Part shown: positions 1 through 6,376 of the stretch, one piece after another
Numbering within the stretch: the first letter of the stretch is position 1
Layout: each line of letters begins with the position of its first letter
Origin: Oscillospiraceae bacterium
GTDB lineage: Bacteria; Bacillota; Clostridia; Oscillospirales; CAG-272
Direction of reading: 5' to 3'
DNA: 14,527 nt
NCBI GenBank assembly: GCA_015065395.1
Contig: SVQJ01000029.1
Span: 1-14,527, forward strand
Notes under the pieces: generated by a model
What the model was told of the DNA's origin: nothing
Databases searched by the model: none
Seen by the model: the letters and a program-made list of their open reading frames with translations, nothing else
Position numbers and translations under genes: made by a program

Positions 1-775
1 CGAAGTTGAGGTAAACGTCGCCTGCGTCCTCTTCAACCTCGCACTCAACGAAGTTCATCTGAGGTGTGCCGATAAAGCCTGCAACGAAGAGGTTTATAGG
101 CTCATCATAAAGCATCTGAGGTGTATCTACCTGCTGGATAAGACCGTCCTTCATAACTACGATTCTGGTAGCCATTGTCATAGCCTCAGTCTGGTCATGT
201 GTTACGTAAATGAATGTTGTACCGATTCTCTGGTGGATCTTTGTAAGCTCGGTTCTCATGGTTGCACGGAGCTTCGCATCAAGGTTTGAAAGAGGCTCGT
301 CAAGAAGGAATACTGTAGGCTTACGAACGATTGCACGGCCGAGAGCAACACGCTGACGCTGACCACCGGACAGAGCCTTGGGCTTTCTGTCGAGAAGGTG
401 GGTGATATCAAGGATTCTTGCAGCCTCTTCAACGCGGCGCTTGATCTCTTCCTTGGGAGTCTTGCGGAGCTTAAGACCAAATGCCATGTTATCAAACACG
501 GTCATGTGGGGGTACAGAGCGTAGTTCTGGAAAACCATCGCAATGTCACGATCCTTAGGAGCTACGTCGTTAACCAGCTTATCGCCGATGAACAGCTCGC
601 CCTCGGAAATCTCTTCAAGGCCTGCGATCATACGGAGAGTTGTGGTCTTACCGCAACCGGAAGGGCCTACGAGAATAAGGAATTCCTTATCCTTGATCTC
701 GAGACAGAAGTCGGAAACGGCTGTAACGCCGCCGGGATATTTCTTGTAGATATGCTTAAGGGATACGCTTGCCAT
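1..775 (-). CDS. msmX: MsmX/UgpC-family sugar ABC transporter ATP-binding protein, C-terminus cut by window edge
   Basis: This is the cytoplasmic ATPase subunit that powers carbohydrate ABC importers of the MsmX/MsmK/UgpC/MalK family. The visible 258 residues hold the complete nucleotide-binding domain: Walker A GPSGCGKTT at 37-45, Q-loop in VFQNYALYPH at 81-90, signature LSGGQRQRVALGRA at 135-148, Walker B VFLLDEP at 155-161, D-loop SNLDA at 163-167 and switch His193 in VTHDQTEA. Family members run about 365-375 residues, so roughly 110 residues of the C-terminal regulatory TOBE/MOBE domain lie beyond base 1. The ATG is preceded by AAGGAGG with an 8-base spacer. No permease or binding-protein gene is next to it, which fits the shared 'multitask' ATPases such as B. 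subtilis MsmX serving several sugar importers (inference). Synonymous codon choice appears strongly biased, suggesting high expression. Family assignment is secure; the transported sugars cannot be told. Confidence 0.93.
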   Translation of the reverse strand, partial: MASVSLKHIYKKYPGGVTAVSDFCLEIKDKEFLILVGPSGCGKTTTLRMIAGLEEISEGELFIGDKLVNDVAPKDRDIAMVFQNYALYPHMTVFDNMAFGLKLRKTPKEEIKRRVEEAARILDITHLLDRKPKALSGGQRQRVALGRAIVRKPTVFLLDEPLSNLDAKLRATMRTELTKIHQRIGTTFIYVTHDQTEAMTMATRIVVMKDGLIQQVDTPQMLYDEPINLFVAGFIGTPQMNFVECEVEEDAGDVYLNF

Positions 776-833
776 ATATATATCCTCCTTGGCAGGTTCT
801 TTTTACGGACAACACCGCACTTTACTGTGATTT

Positions 834-862
834 ATTATAGCAATATTTGCTCGTAAATTAAA
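834..862 (-). promoter_or_regulatory. Extended -10 sigma-A promoter of the MsmX-type ATPase gene
   Basis: On the minus strand a perfect TATAAT (834-839) is preceded by TGC, giving an extended -10. A weak -35, TTTAAT (857-862), lies 17 bases upstream. The predicted start near 827 gives a leader of about 52 bases. The DNA upstream of the -35 is A/T-rich and could act as an UP element. I see no convincing cre site for catabolite control. Confidence 0.7.
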
Positions 863-900
863 GATGTTTTTTTCCCAAAATTATAAGAAGTAATTTGTGC

Positions 901-912
901 AAAGTGCACTTT
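901..912. repeat. 12-bp perfect palindrome AAAGTGCACTTT
   Basis: A perfect dyad lies between the 3' end of tex and the msmX-type promoter, about 40 bases upstream of its -35 box. It could be an operator or chance. No matching known operator is recognised. Confidence 0.4.
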
Positions 913-947
913 CTGCCGGAAAACTTCTACTGTTTTTGCTTTTTGGC

Positions 948-974
948 AAAGAAAAAGTTTTAATAATATTAAAA
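948..974 (-). terminator. Possible weak terminator after tex
   Basis: Directly after the tex stop codon the minus strand carries an all-A/T inverted repeat with 8-base arms TTTTAATA/TATTAAAA (967-974 and 958-965) around one base. It is followed by CTTTTTCTTT. The stem has no G-C pairs, so its strength is doubtful and read-through toward the msmX-type gene is possible. Confidence 0.35.
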
Positions 975-3128
975 TTATATACCTTTCATTGTAAGACCGA
1001 TGCGCTTTTTGTTAACTTCCACGCTCTTGATCTTTACCGTAACGATATCGCCTACGGAAAGCATCTCACTCGGATGCTTTATATATTTATCGCAGATCTC
1101 GGAGATATGGACCAGACCGTCCTGGTGAACGCCGATGTCCACGAACGCGCCGAAGTCTATAACGTTGCGGACGGTACCCTTCATGATCATGCCAACCTCA
1201 AGGTCTCCGATTTCTATAACTCTGTCGCGGAGGATAGGAGCCGCAAGGCTGTCTCTGATATCGCGGCCCGGCTTTTCAAGCTCTGAGATGATGTCCATAA
1301 GCGTAGGCTCGCCGATGCCGAGCCGCTCAGCAACAAGGGCAGCTCCTCTGGACCGGACGTCGCGGCGCAATGACTTAAGACCTCCCGCCTTAACATCATC
1401 GGCACTGTAGCCGAATTCTGAAAGAAGTGCCTTTGCTGCATCGTAGGACTCAGGGTGAACTCCCGTGTTATCGAGGATCTCCTTAGACCCGGGAACTCTC
1501 AAAAATCCGGCGCACTGCTGATATGCCTTGTCTCCTATACGGGGAACTTTCTTTACCGCGCTGCGTGACTTAAATTCTCCGTTTTCATCACGGTACTTTA
1601 CTATATTCTTCGCAGCGGTGATATTTATGCCTGCGATGTAGGAAAGGAGTGAATAGGATGCGGTATTCAGGTCAACGCCCACGGCGTTTACGCAGTCCTC
1701 AACAACTCCCGTGAGAGCTTCGTCAAGGCGCGCCTGCTTCATATCATGCTGATACTGACCTACGCCTATTGCCTTCGGGTCTATCTTAACAAGCTCGGCA
1801 AGGGGATCCTGGAGGCGGCGGGCTATGGAGACCGCACTTCTTTGGGTAACGTCGAAATCGGGGAATTCCTCGGCTCCCTGCTTTGATGCGGAATAAACTG
1901 ATGCTCCGGATTCGCTGACTACGATATATTTTGTCCCCGAATTGCATTCTTTAAGCGTTTCAGCGATAAACAATTCACTTTCAGCGCTTGCGGTGCCGTT
2001 TCCGATGGAAACGATATCGATATCGTATTTCTTTATGAGGTCAAGAACCACCTTTTTGGACTGAGCGATCCTTTCGTGAGGCTTTGTGGGGTAGATAACG
2101 GCAGTATCAAGCACCATGCCGGTCTTATCCACCACTGCAAGCTTACAGCCCGTTCTGTAGCCGGGGTCATATCCGAGAACGGTCTTGCCCTTGATGGGTG
2201 CCTGCATCAGCAGATTTTTGAGGTTTTCGGAAAAGAGCTTTATCGCGCTCTCGCCTGCGTCATCAAAAAGGGTGGAGCGTATCTCTCTCTCGATGGAGGG
2301 AGCAATAAGTCTGTCATAGCTGTCGCAAATCGCGCTTGCCACATAACGGAATGCGGGAGAAGCGGGATTTACGATGACCATATAGAAAAGGTAATTGAGG
2401 ATGATATCTGCGTCCACATTTACGGAAACCTTCAGAAAGTCCTCCTTCTCGCCTCGGTTCATTGCAAGGATACGGTGGGGAGGAACGGTCTTTACTGCTT
2501 CGCAGAAATCATAATACTGCTCGTAAACGCTTTCGCCCTCGCTTGCCTGCTTTGAGGTGATGGTGCCGTTCATAAAGGTCAGGCGGCGTATCTCGCGGCG
2601 GTAGTCTGCGTTATCCGAAACTATTTCCGCGATGATATCCTTTGCACCGGAGATGGCATCCTTTGTGTTTTCAACACCCTTTTCTTCGTCAACATATTTT
2701 TCCGCTTCTTCCTCAATGGAAGGCTCGTAGGCACTCCTTTGCTCAAGGATAAGAAGTGCAAGCGGCTCAAGGCCTCTTTCCTTTGCAACGCTTGCTCTGG
2801 TCTTTCTCTTGGGGCGGAAGGGACGGTAGATATCGTCCACCTCGGTGACGGTTTCTGCCGCATCTATTGCCTCGCAAAGCTCCGGGGTGAGAAGGCCTTG
2901 TGCCTCAATGAGATTTTTAACGTCGTTTTTCTTTTCTTCCAGATTGCGCAGATAGCCCAGTCTGTCGCAAAGCTCGCGAAGCACCGTATCGTCAAGACCG
3001 CCTGTAACTTCCTTACGGTAACGTGCGATGAAGGGTACGGTATTTCCTTCGTCAAGAAGCTTTACGGTGCTTTCTATCTGAGAAAGCTTGATGCCCGTTT
3101 CCTGTGAAAGTCTTTCTAAAATATCCAT
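975..3128 (-). CDS. tex: Tex-family S1 RNA-binding transcription accessory protein
   Basis: Tex proteins are conserved cytoplasmic nucleic-acid-binding factors related to eukaryotic Spt6; in Bordetella tex affects toxin gene expression, and the exact role is still poorly defined. The 717 residues match the usual length. Visible domains: N-terminal helical Tex region (1-200, with VPFIARYRKE at 31-40 and DIYRPFRPKRKTRA at 99-112), a YqgF/RNase H-like fold from about 317 (VLGYDPGYRTGCK) to 445, a helix-hairpin-helix region at 485-545 (NTASYSLLSYIAGI; GEFKSR) and a C-terminal S1 domain at 643-713 (GTVRNVIDFGAFVDIG; DGLVHISEI). The conserved block VTQRSAVSIARRLQDP is at 427-442. The ATG has an AGAGG site 6 bases upstream. 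It starts 27 bases after the pseudouridine synthase stop on the same strand, so the two are probably cotranscribed, which gives an RNA-related pair. Complete, with no anomalies. Confidence 0.96.
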   Translation of the reverse strand: MDILERLSQETGIKLSQIESTVKLLDEGNTVPFIARYRKEVTGGLDDTVLRELCDRLGYLRNLEEKKNDVKNLIEAQGLLTPELCEAIDAAETVTEVDDIYRPFRPKRKTRASVAKERGLEPLALLILEQRSAYEPSIEEEAEKYVDEEKGVENTKDAISGAKDIIAEIVSDNADYRREIRRLTFMNGTITSKQASEGESVYEQYYDFCEAVKTVPPHRILAMNRGEKEDFLKVSVNVDADIILNYLFYMVIVNPASPAFRYVASAICDSYDRLIAPSIEREIRSTLFDDAGESAIKLFSENLKNLLMQAPIKGKTVLGYDPGYRTGCKLAVVDKTGMVLDTAVIYPTKPHERIAQSKKVVLDLIKKYDIDIVSIGNGTASAESELFIAETLKECNSGTKYIVVSESGASVYSASKQGAEEFPDFDVTQRSAVSIARRLQDPLAELVKIDPKAIGVGQYQHDMKQARLDEALTGVVEDCVNAVGVDLNTASYSLLSYIAGINITAAKNIVKYRDENGEFKSRSAVKKVPRIGDKAYQQCAGFLRVPGSKEILDNTGVHPESYDAAKALLSEFGYSADDVKAGGLKSLRRDVRSRGAALVAERLGIGEPTLMDIISELEKPGRDIRDSLAAPILRDRVIEIGDLEVGMIMKGTVRNVIDFGAFVDIGVHQDGLVHISEICDKYIKHPSEMLSVGDIVTVKIKSVEVNKKRIGLTMKGI

Positions 3129-3155
3129 TTTAACCTCTTGTATGTGAATGTGTTT

Positions 3156-3863
3156 TTATAATTCTCCTGTTTTTCTGAGGATCTCCGTTTCTTTTGGTGT
3201 TAGCTTGCGCCATTCTCCTTCGGCGAGGCTTTCATCCAGGGAGAGATTTGCAAATTTTATCCTTCTCAGATACGTTATGTTGGAGCCGACTGCTTCAAAC
3301 ATCCTTTTTATCTGATGAAATTTCCCCTCCGTCAGAGTAATGTTTCCGCTTTCGGGGGTGATAAGCTCCACCGTAGCCGTTTTCGTTATATAATCGCCGA
3401 TATCAACGCCGCCCTCAAGCCTTTGAGCCTCGGCTTCTCCGATGGGAGGCGAGCAACGGTAAAAATATGTTTTTTCGGCGTGGTGCTTGGGAGAAAGCAG
3501 CCTGTGGGCAAGGGGACCGTCGTTTGTGATTATAAGTAGGCCGACCGTGTCGATATCAAGCCGTCCGCATGGGAAAAGCTCCATTTTTGTATATTTTTCC
3601 GGAAGCAGCTTCATAACGGTCTTTGATGAATCCTCGGTGGAGCTGATATATCCCGAGGGCTTATTCAGCATGAGATATTCGTATTTTTGCCAGTTGACCG
3701 CTTGGCCGCAATAGGTTACCCGGGCAGAGCTTTCATCGATGCGCATTCCCACATCCCGGACCGTTTTCCCGTCCACGGCGACGAGCCCGCGCCGTGCCGC
3801 GTCCTTTATCTCTTTGCGGCTTGCAATGCCCGTATCTGCGATATATTTATCAATTCTGAGCAT
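3156..3863 (-). CDS. rsuA: RsuA-family 16S rRNA pseudouridine synthase
   Basis: The RsuA/RluB/E/F family converts a specific uridine in rRNA to pseudouridine; the RsuA target is U516 of 16S rRNA in E. coli. An S4 RNA-binding domain occupies about residues 2-60 (LRIDKYIADTGIASRKE). The catalytic domain follows, with LMLNKPSGY at 64-72, the catalytic motif GRLDIDTVGLLIITNDG at 100-116 (nucleophile Asp103), and EGKFHQIKRMF at 179-189. I chose the ATG at 3863 (235 residues) because GGAG lies 6 bases upstream and RsuA proteins begin at this point. An in-frame ATG at 3875 would add four residues (MEID) but has no Shine-Dalgarno sequence. It has its own promoter, diverging from the tilS operon, and tex follows 27 bases later. 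The family is clear; the exact target uridine (RsuA versus RluB/E/F type) is inferred. Confidence 0.93.
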   Translation of the reverse strand: MLRIDKYIADTGIASRKEIKDAARRGLVAVDGKTVRDVGMRIDESSARVTYCGQAVNWQKYEYLMLNKPSGYISSTEDSSKTVMKLLPEKYTKMELFPCGRLDIDTVGLLIITNDGPLAHRLLSPKHHAEKTYFYRCSPPIGEAEAQRLEGGVDIGDYITKTATVELITPESGNITLTEGKFHQIKRMFEAVGSNITYLRRIKFANLSLDESLAEGEWRKLTPKETEILRKTGEL

Positions 3864-3876
3864 ATCGATCTCCATT

Positions 3877-3894
3877 CCGCCGCTGAAACGGCGG
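3877..3894 (-). other. GC-rich hairpin in the rsuA leader beside the ribosome binding site
   Basis: CCGCCG and CGGCGG form a perfect 6-bp stem with a 6-base loop, ending 3 bases before the GGAG ribosome binding site (3870-3873) of rsuA as read on the minus strand. It is too close to the start codon to be an ordinary terminator and lacks a U tract. It may tune initiation; this is inference. Confidence 0.5.
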
Positions 3895-3964
3895 CAATAA
3901 CGTAAGCGTGGGCCGGAAATTACAGCATCGTGCTTTTACACGCTGACGGCAAACGTTTTCGAAT

Positions 3965-3993
3965 ATTTTAACACATAAAACAAAAAATGTAAA
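3965..3993 (-). promoter_or_regulatory. Promoter of rsuA-tex
   Basis: Minus-strand TTTACA (3988-3993), a 17-base spacer and TAAAAT (3965-3970) preceded by TGT (extended -10). The predicted start is near 3958, leaving a leader of about 95 bases that holds the GC-rich hairpin. It diverges from the tilS operon promoter, with only about 36 bases between the two -35 boxes, so one regulator could affect both. Confidence 0.72.
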
Positions 3994-4029
3994 CCGCAAT
4001 GAGAGATTTTCTTAAAAACCCTGCCTGCC

Positions 4030-4058
4030 TTGACAAAAGGGAAGTTTGTGTGTATATT
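4030..4058 (+). promoter_or_regulatory. Promoter of the small-membrane-protein-tilS-hpt-ftsH operon
   Basis: A perfect -35 TTGACA (4030-4035), a 17-base spacer and TATATT (4053-4058). An overlapping TATAAT at 4058-4063 would need a 22-base spacer and is less likely. The predicted start near 4065 gives a leader of about 90 bases before the first gene. The leader (4065-4155) is A/T-rich and shows no recognisable riboswitch. Confidence 0.72.
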
Positions 4059-4155
4059 ATAATGGAAATGAATAGATTATATTCAAATCATTGTTTCTTG
4101 ATTACTCCTTTAAGTTAATGTAAAATAATAACGAATGATCATAGGAGGATCGGGA

Positions 4156-4353
4156 ATGCAAAGATATACGGAAAACATAATGAAGATCCTTTTTTCAACG
4201 GTCATCGTCCAGCTCTTTCTGATAGCTCTTGCCTGCGAGGGAGATACGCTTTCGGGGAGCGTTTTCGCTTCCCTTGAGCACAGCGCCATGTCCGGCGTGC
4301 TGATTCTGGGCGGATGGCTTTCCATGGAATACGTTTTTGGGATCTATACATAA
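4156..4353 (+). CDS. Small two-helix membrane protein, function unknown
   Basis: Not recognised. The 65-residue protein has a hydrophobic segment at about 9-27 (KILFSTVIVQLFLIALAC) and a second at about 45-63 (SGVLILGGWLSMEYVFGI), joined by a short acidic/serine-rich loop; basic residues precede the first segment (R3, K10). It should sit in the cell membrane as a hairpin. A looser reading is a lipoprotein signal ending at Cys27 (ALAC), but position -3 is Ala rather than the usual Leu and the second segment would then be left over. The ATG at 4156 is chosen because AGGAGG lies 7 bases upstream; an in-frame ATG at 4135 lacks such a site. It is the first gene after the operon promoter, 21 bases before tilS. 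In B. subtilis this region carries divIC/spoIIE-type genes, but this protein lacks the DivIC coiled coil. Coding status rests on the ribosome binding site and context. Confidence 0.7.
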   Translation: MQRYTENIMKILFSTVIVQLFLIALACEGDTLSGSVFASLEHSAMSGVLILGGWLSMEYVFGIYT

Positions 4354-4374
4354 ACTGTAAAACGGAGGTGCACA

Positions 4375-5775
4375 ATGGAGCCTTTTGAAAAAGCACTGGA
4401 TTTTTGCATAAAAAGCGGTATTGGATCGTTGATAGACCAAAAGGGCAGGATCGTGATAGCATTTTCAGGCGGAGCGGATTCATCTGCACTTCTTTCTTTT
4501 TTTTGTATGCTAAAGGAAAAAAATCCCTCTGTCCATATTATTTGTGCCCACATGAATCACATGATAAGGGGCAGTGAGAGTGATAGAGACGAGGAATTTT
4601 GCAAAAAGGTCTGCGCAGATAAGGGAATAGCTCTTGAGGTGTGCAAAAGGGATATCCCTGAAATTGCCAAAGAAAAGGGAATGGGCATTGAGGAATGTGC
4701 CAGGGCTGAAAGATATGCATTTTTTGAAGAGCTGAGCCGAAGAGAGGACTGTCTTGTTGCAACGGCACATAATGCAGATGATAATCTGGAAACGGTGATC
4801 TTCAATCTTGTGCGCGGCAGCGGTGTCAAAGGTCTTACAGGGATCGATCCCATAAGGGAAAACAGATATATCCGACCCTTTCTTTCCCTGGGCTCGGAGG
4901 AGATCCGCCGGCTTTGCCGCAGGGATAATATCCCCTTTGTAACTGACAGCACAAATGCCGATACTTCATATACGAGGAACTGTATACGCCACAGAGTGGT
5001 GCCGAGGCTTTGCGAGATCAATCCAAAGGCAGCGCAAGCTGCTCTTCGCCTTTCACGCTCTGCCAGGGAGGATTGCGATTATCTTGAAAGTGAAGCAGAG
5101 AGGCTTGTCAGCTCAGACAGCTTTCCCGTCAAAAGAGCGAGAGAGCTTCACGGGGCAATTCTTTCAAGAGTGATCCTTATTCTCTACAGAAAAAAGGCTC
5201 ACAAAAACGCTTCTCTTTCGGAGAAGAATATTTTTGACTGCAAAAAGATCATATATTCCGCTGAGGGCGGGCGGATATCTCTACCCCATGGGATTTTAAT
5301 GTGTGTTGACAGGGACATAATCTATATGGAAAAGGACAGCCGTGAAAGCAAGGATATCCCTTCCGTGGGGGAGGCGGTTGAGATAAATGGCCGGGATGAG
5401 CCTGTATTATTTCACCAAAGCTTGATTTGCATAAGTGAAAATGGGAATTATATTAAAGATAATGTTCAAAATGTTTACAATTTATCTTTACACGCACAGG
5501 TAGACTGTGATAGAATATATGGAAAGGTTTTCCTCAGGGGAAGAAGACCCGGGGATGCCTTCGAATTTCGCGGAATGAACAGGAAGCTTAAAAAGCTCCT
5601 TTGCGACAAAGGGATCTCAAGAAGAGAGAGAGATGAGCTTCCCATTATCGAAGATGAAAAGGGAATACTTGCCGTTCCTTATTTCGGAGCTCGGGACAGT
5701 GCTCTTCCCACGGCAAACTCCAAGAATATTCTGCATATATATGTGTACAACACAAAAAATACTGAAAAGGAATAA
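4375..5775 (+). CDS. tilS: tRNA(Ile)-lysidine synthase TilS
   Basis: TilS uses ATP to attach lysine to C34 of tRNA-Ile(CAU), making lysidine, so that the tRNA reads AUA and is charged with isoleucine; it is cytoplasmic and essential in most bacteria. The PP-loop SGGADS lies at 31-36 in IVIAFSGGADSSALL. Other N-type ATPase signatures are AHNADDNLETVIFNLVRGSG (131-150) and SYTRNCIRHRVVPRL (198-212). The C-terminal TilS domain is at about 385-455 (FLRGRRPGDAF at 386-396, DKGISRRERDELPII at 411-425). The 466-residue length is normal for Bacillota. An AGG-rich site (CGGAGG) precedes the ATG. The stop is 5 bases before hpt, giving translational coupling. AUA codons are used freely in this window, consistent with need for the enzyme. 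Complete. Confidence 0.97.
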   Translation: MEPFEKALDFCIKSGIGSLIDQKGRIVIAFSGGADSSALLSFFCMLKEKNPSVHIICAHMNHMIRGSESDRDEEFCKKVCADKGIALEVCKRDIPEIAKEKGMGIEECARAERYAFFEELSRREDCLVATAHNADDNLETVIFNLVRGSGVKGLTGIDPIRENRYIRPFLSLGSEEIRRLCRRDNIPFVTDSTNADTSYTRNCIRHRVVPRLCEINPKAAQAALRLSRSAREDCDYLESEAERLVSSDSFPVKRARELHGAILSRVILILYRKKAHKNASLSEKNIFDCKKIIYSAEGGRISLPHGILMCVDRDIIYMEKDSRESKDIPSVGEAVEINGRDEPVLFHQSLICISENGNYIKDNVQNVYNLSLHAQVDCDRIYGKVFLRGRRPGDAFEFRGMNRKLKKLLCDKGISRRERDELPIIEDEKGILAVPYFGARDSALPTANSKNILHIYVYNTKNTEKE

Positions 5776-5780
5776 GTATA

Positions 5781-6344
5781 ATGAATTCTGACTATATCAA
5801 AAGAGATACGGATGTTGAAAGTATCCTGGTGTCTCAGGAGGAGCTTTCCGATATAGTTTCCCGTATTGCTGCCGAGGTCAGTTCGGATTATGAGGATAAA
5901 AACCTGCTTTTGTTGTGTATTCTCAAGGGCAGTATAGTTTTTATGGGTGATCTGATGAAAAAACTCACAATTCCCTGTGAGATCGACTGTATGAAGGTAT
6001 CATCCTACGGCAAGGGAACGGAAAGCGGAGGAAGAATAAACATCCTTCTTGACCTTCACCGCTCTGATCTGAGCGAAAAGGATATACTCATAGTGGAAGA
6101 TATCATAGACAGCGGAAAAACGCTTTCTTATCTTGTAAATTATCTTAAGATCAACGGGGCGCGCAGCGTAAAGGCGGTTGCCCTTCTCGATAAGCCTTCC
6201 CGTCGCGAGGTGGAGTACACTCCCGATTATGTGGGAAGGGAGATCCCGGATGAATTTGTTATCGGGTACGGTCTTGATTATGCGGAGCAGTATCGCTCTC
6301 TTCCTTACGTGGGCATTCTCAAGCGCAGTGTATATGAAAAATAA
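5781..6344 (+). CDS. hpt: Hypoxanthine phosphoribosyltransferase
   Basis: This purine salvage enzyme joins hypoxanthine (and usually guanine) to PRPP to give IMP or GMP. The 187 residues match the usual 175-190. The PRPP-binding loop is ILIVEDIIDSGKTL at 102-115, with acidic Glu106/Asp107 and Asp110. CILKGSIVFMGDL (46-58) is the conserved N-terminal strand-loop. LDKPSRR (136-142) supplies the base-contacting lysine, and PDEFVIGYGLDYAEQYRSLPY (156-176) is the typical C-terminal block. The ribosome binding site AAGGA lies inside the last tilS codons, 5 bases separating stop and start. In B. subtilis HprT interacts with TilS and helps activate ftsH transcription (established for that species), so the conserved order may be functional here too. 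Confidence 0.96.
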   Translation: MNSDYIKRDTDVESILVSQEELSDIVSRIAAEVSSDYEDKNLLLLCILKGSIVFMGDLMKKLTIPCEIDCMKVSSYGKGTESGGRINILLDLHRSDLSEKDILIVEDIIDSGKTLSYLVNYLKINGARSVKAVALLDKPSRREVEYTPDYVGREIPDEFVIGYGLDYAEQYRSLPYVGILKRSVYEK

Positions 6345-6376
6345 TCCATAACCCATTGTGATCTCTGGAGGAATAA

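Noticed and set aside
398..856. 152-codon plus-strand open frame over the msmX-type gene
   Set aside because: It is complementary to an intact ABC ATPase with Walker A, signature and Walker B motifs, and it runs across that gene's promoter.
4058..4063. Perfect TATAAT as the -10 of the tilS operon
   Set aside because: It sits 22 bases from TTGACA; TATATT five bases earlier gives the ideal 17-base spacer.
4065..4155. Riboswitch in the leader of the tilS operon
   Set aside because: The leader is A/T-rich and short, with no recognisable aptamer pattern and no terminator hairpin.
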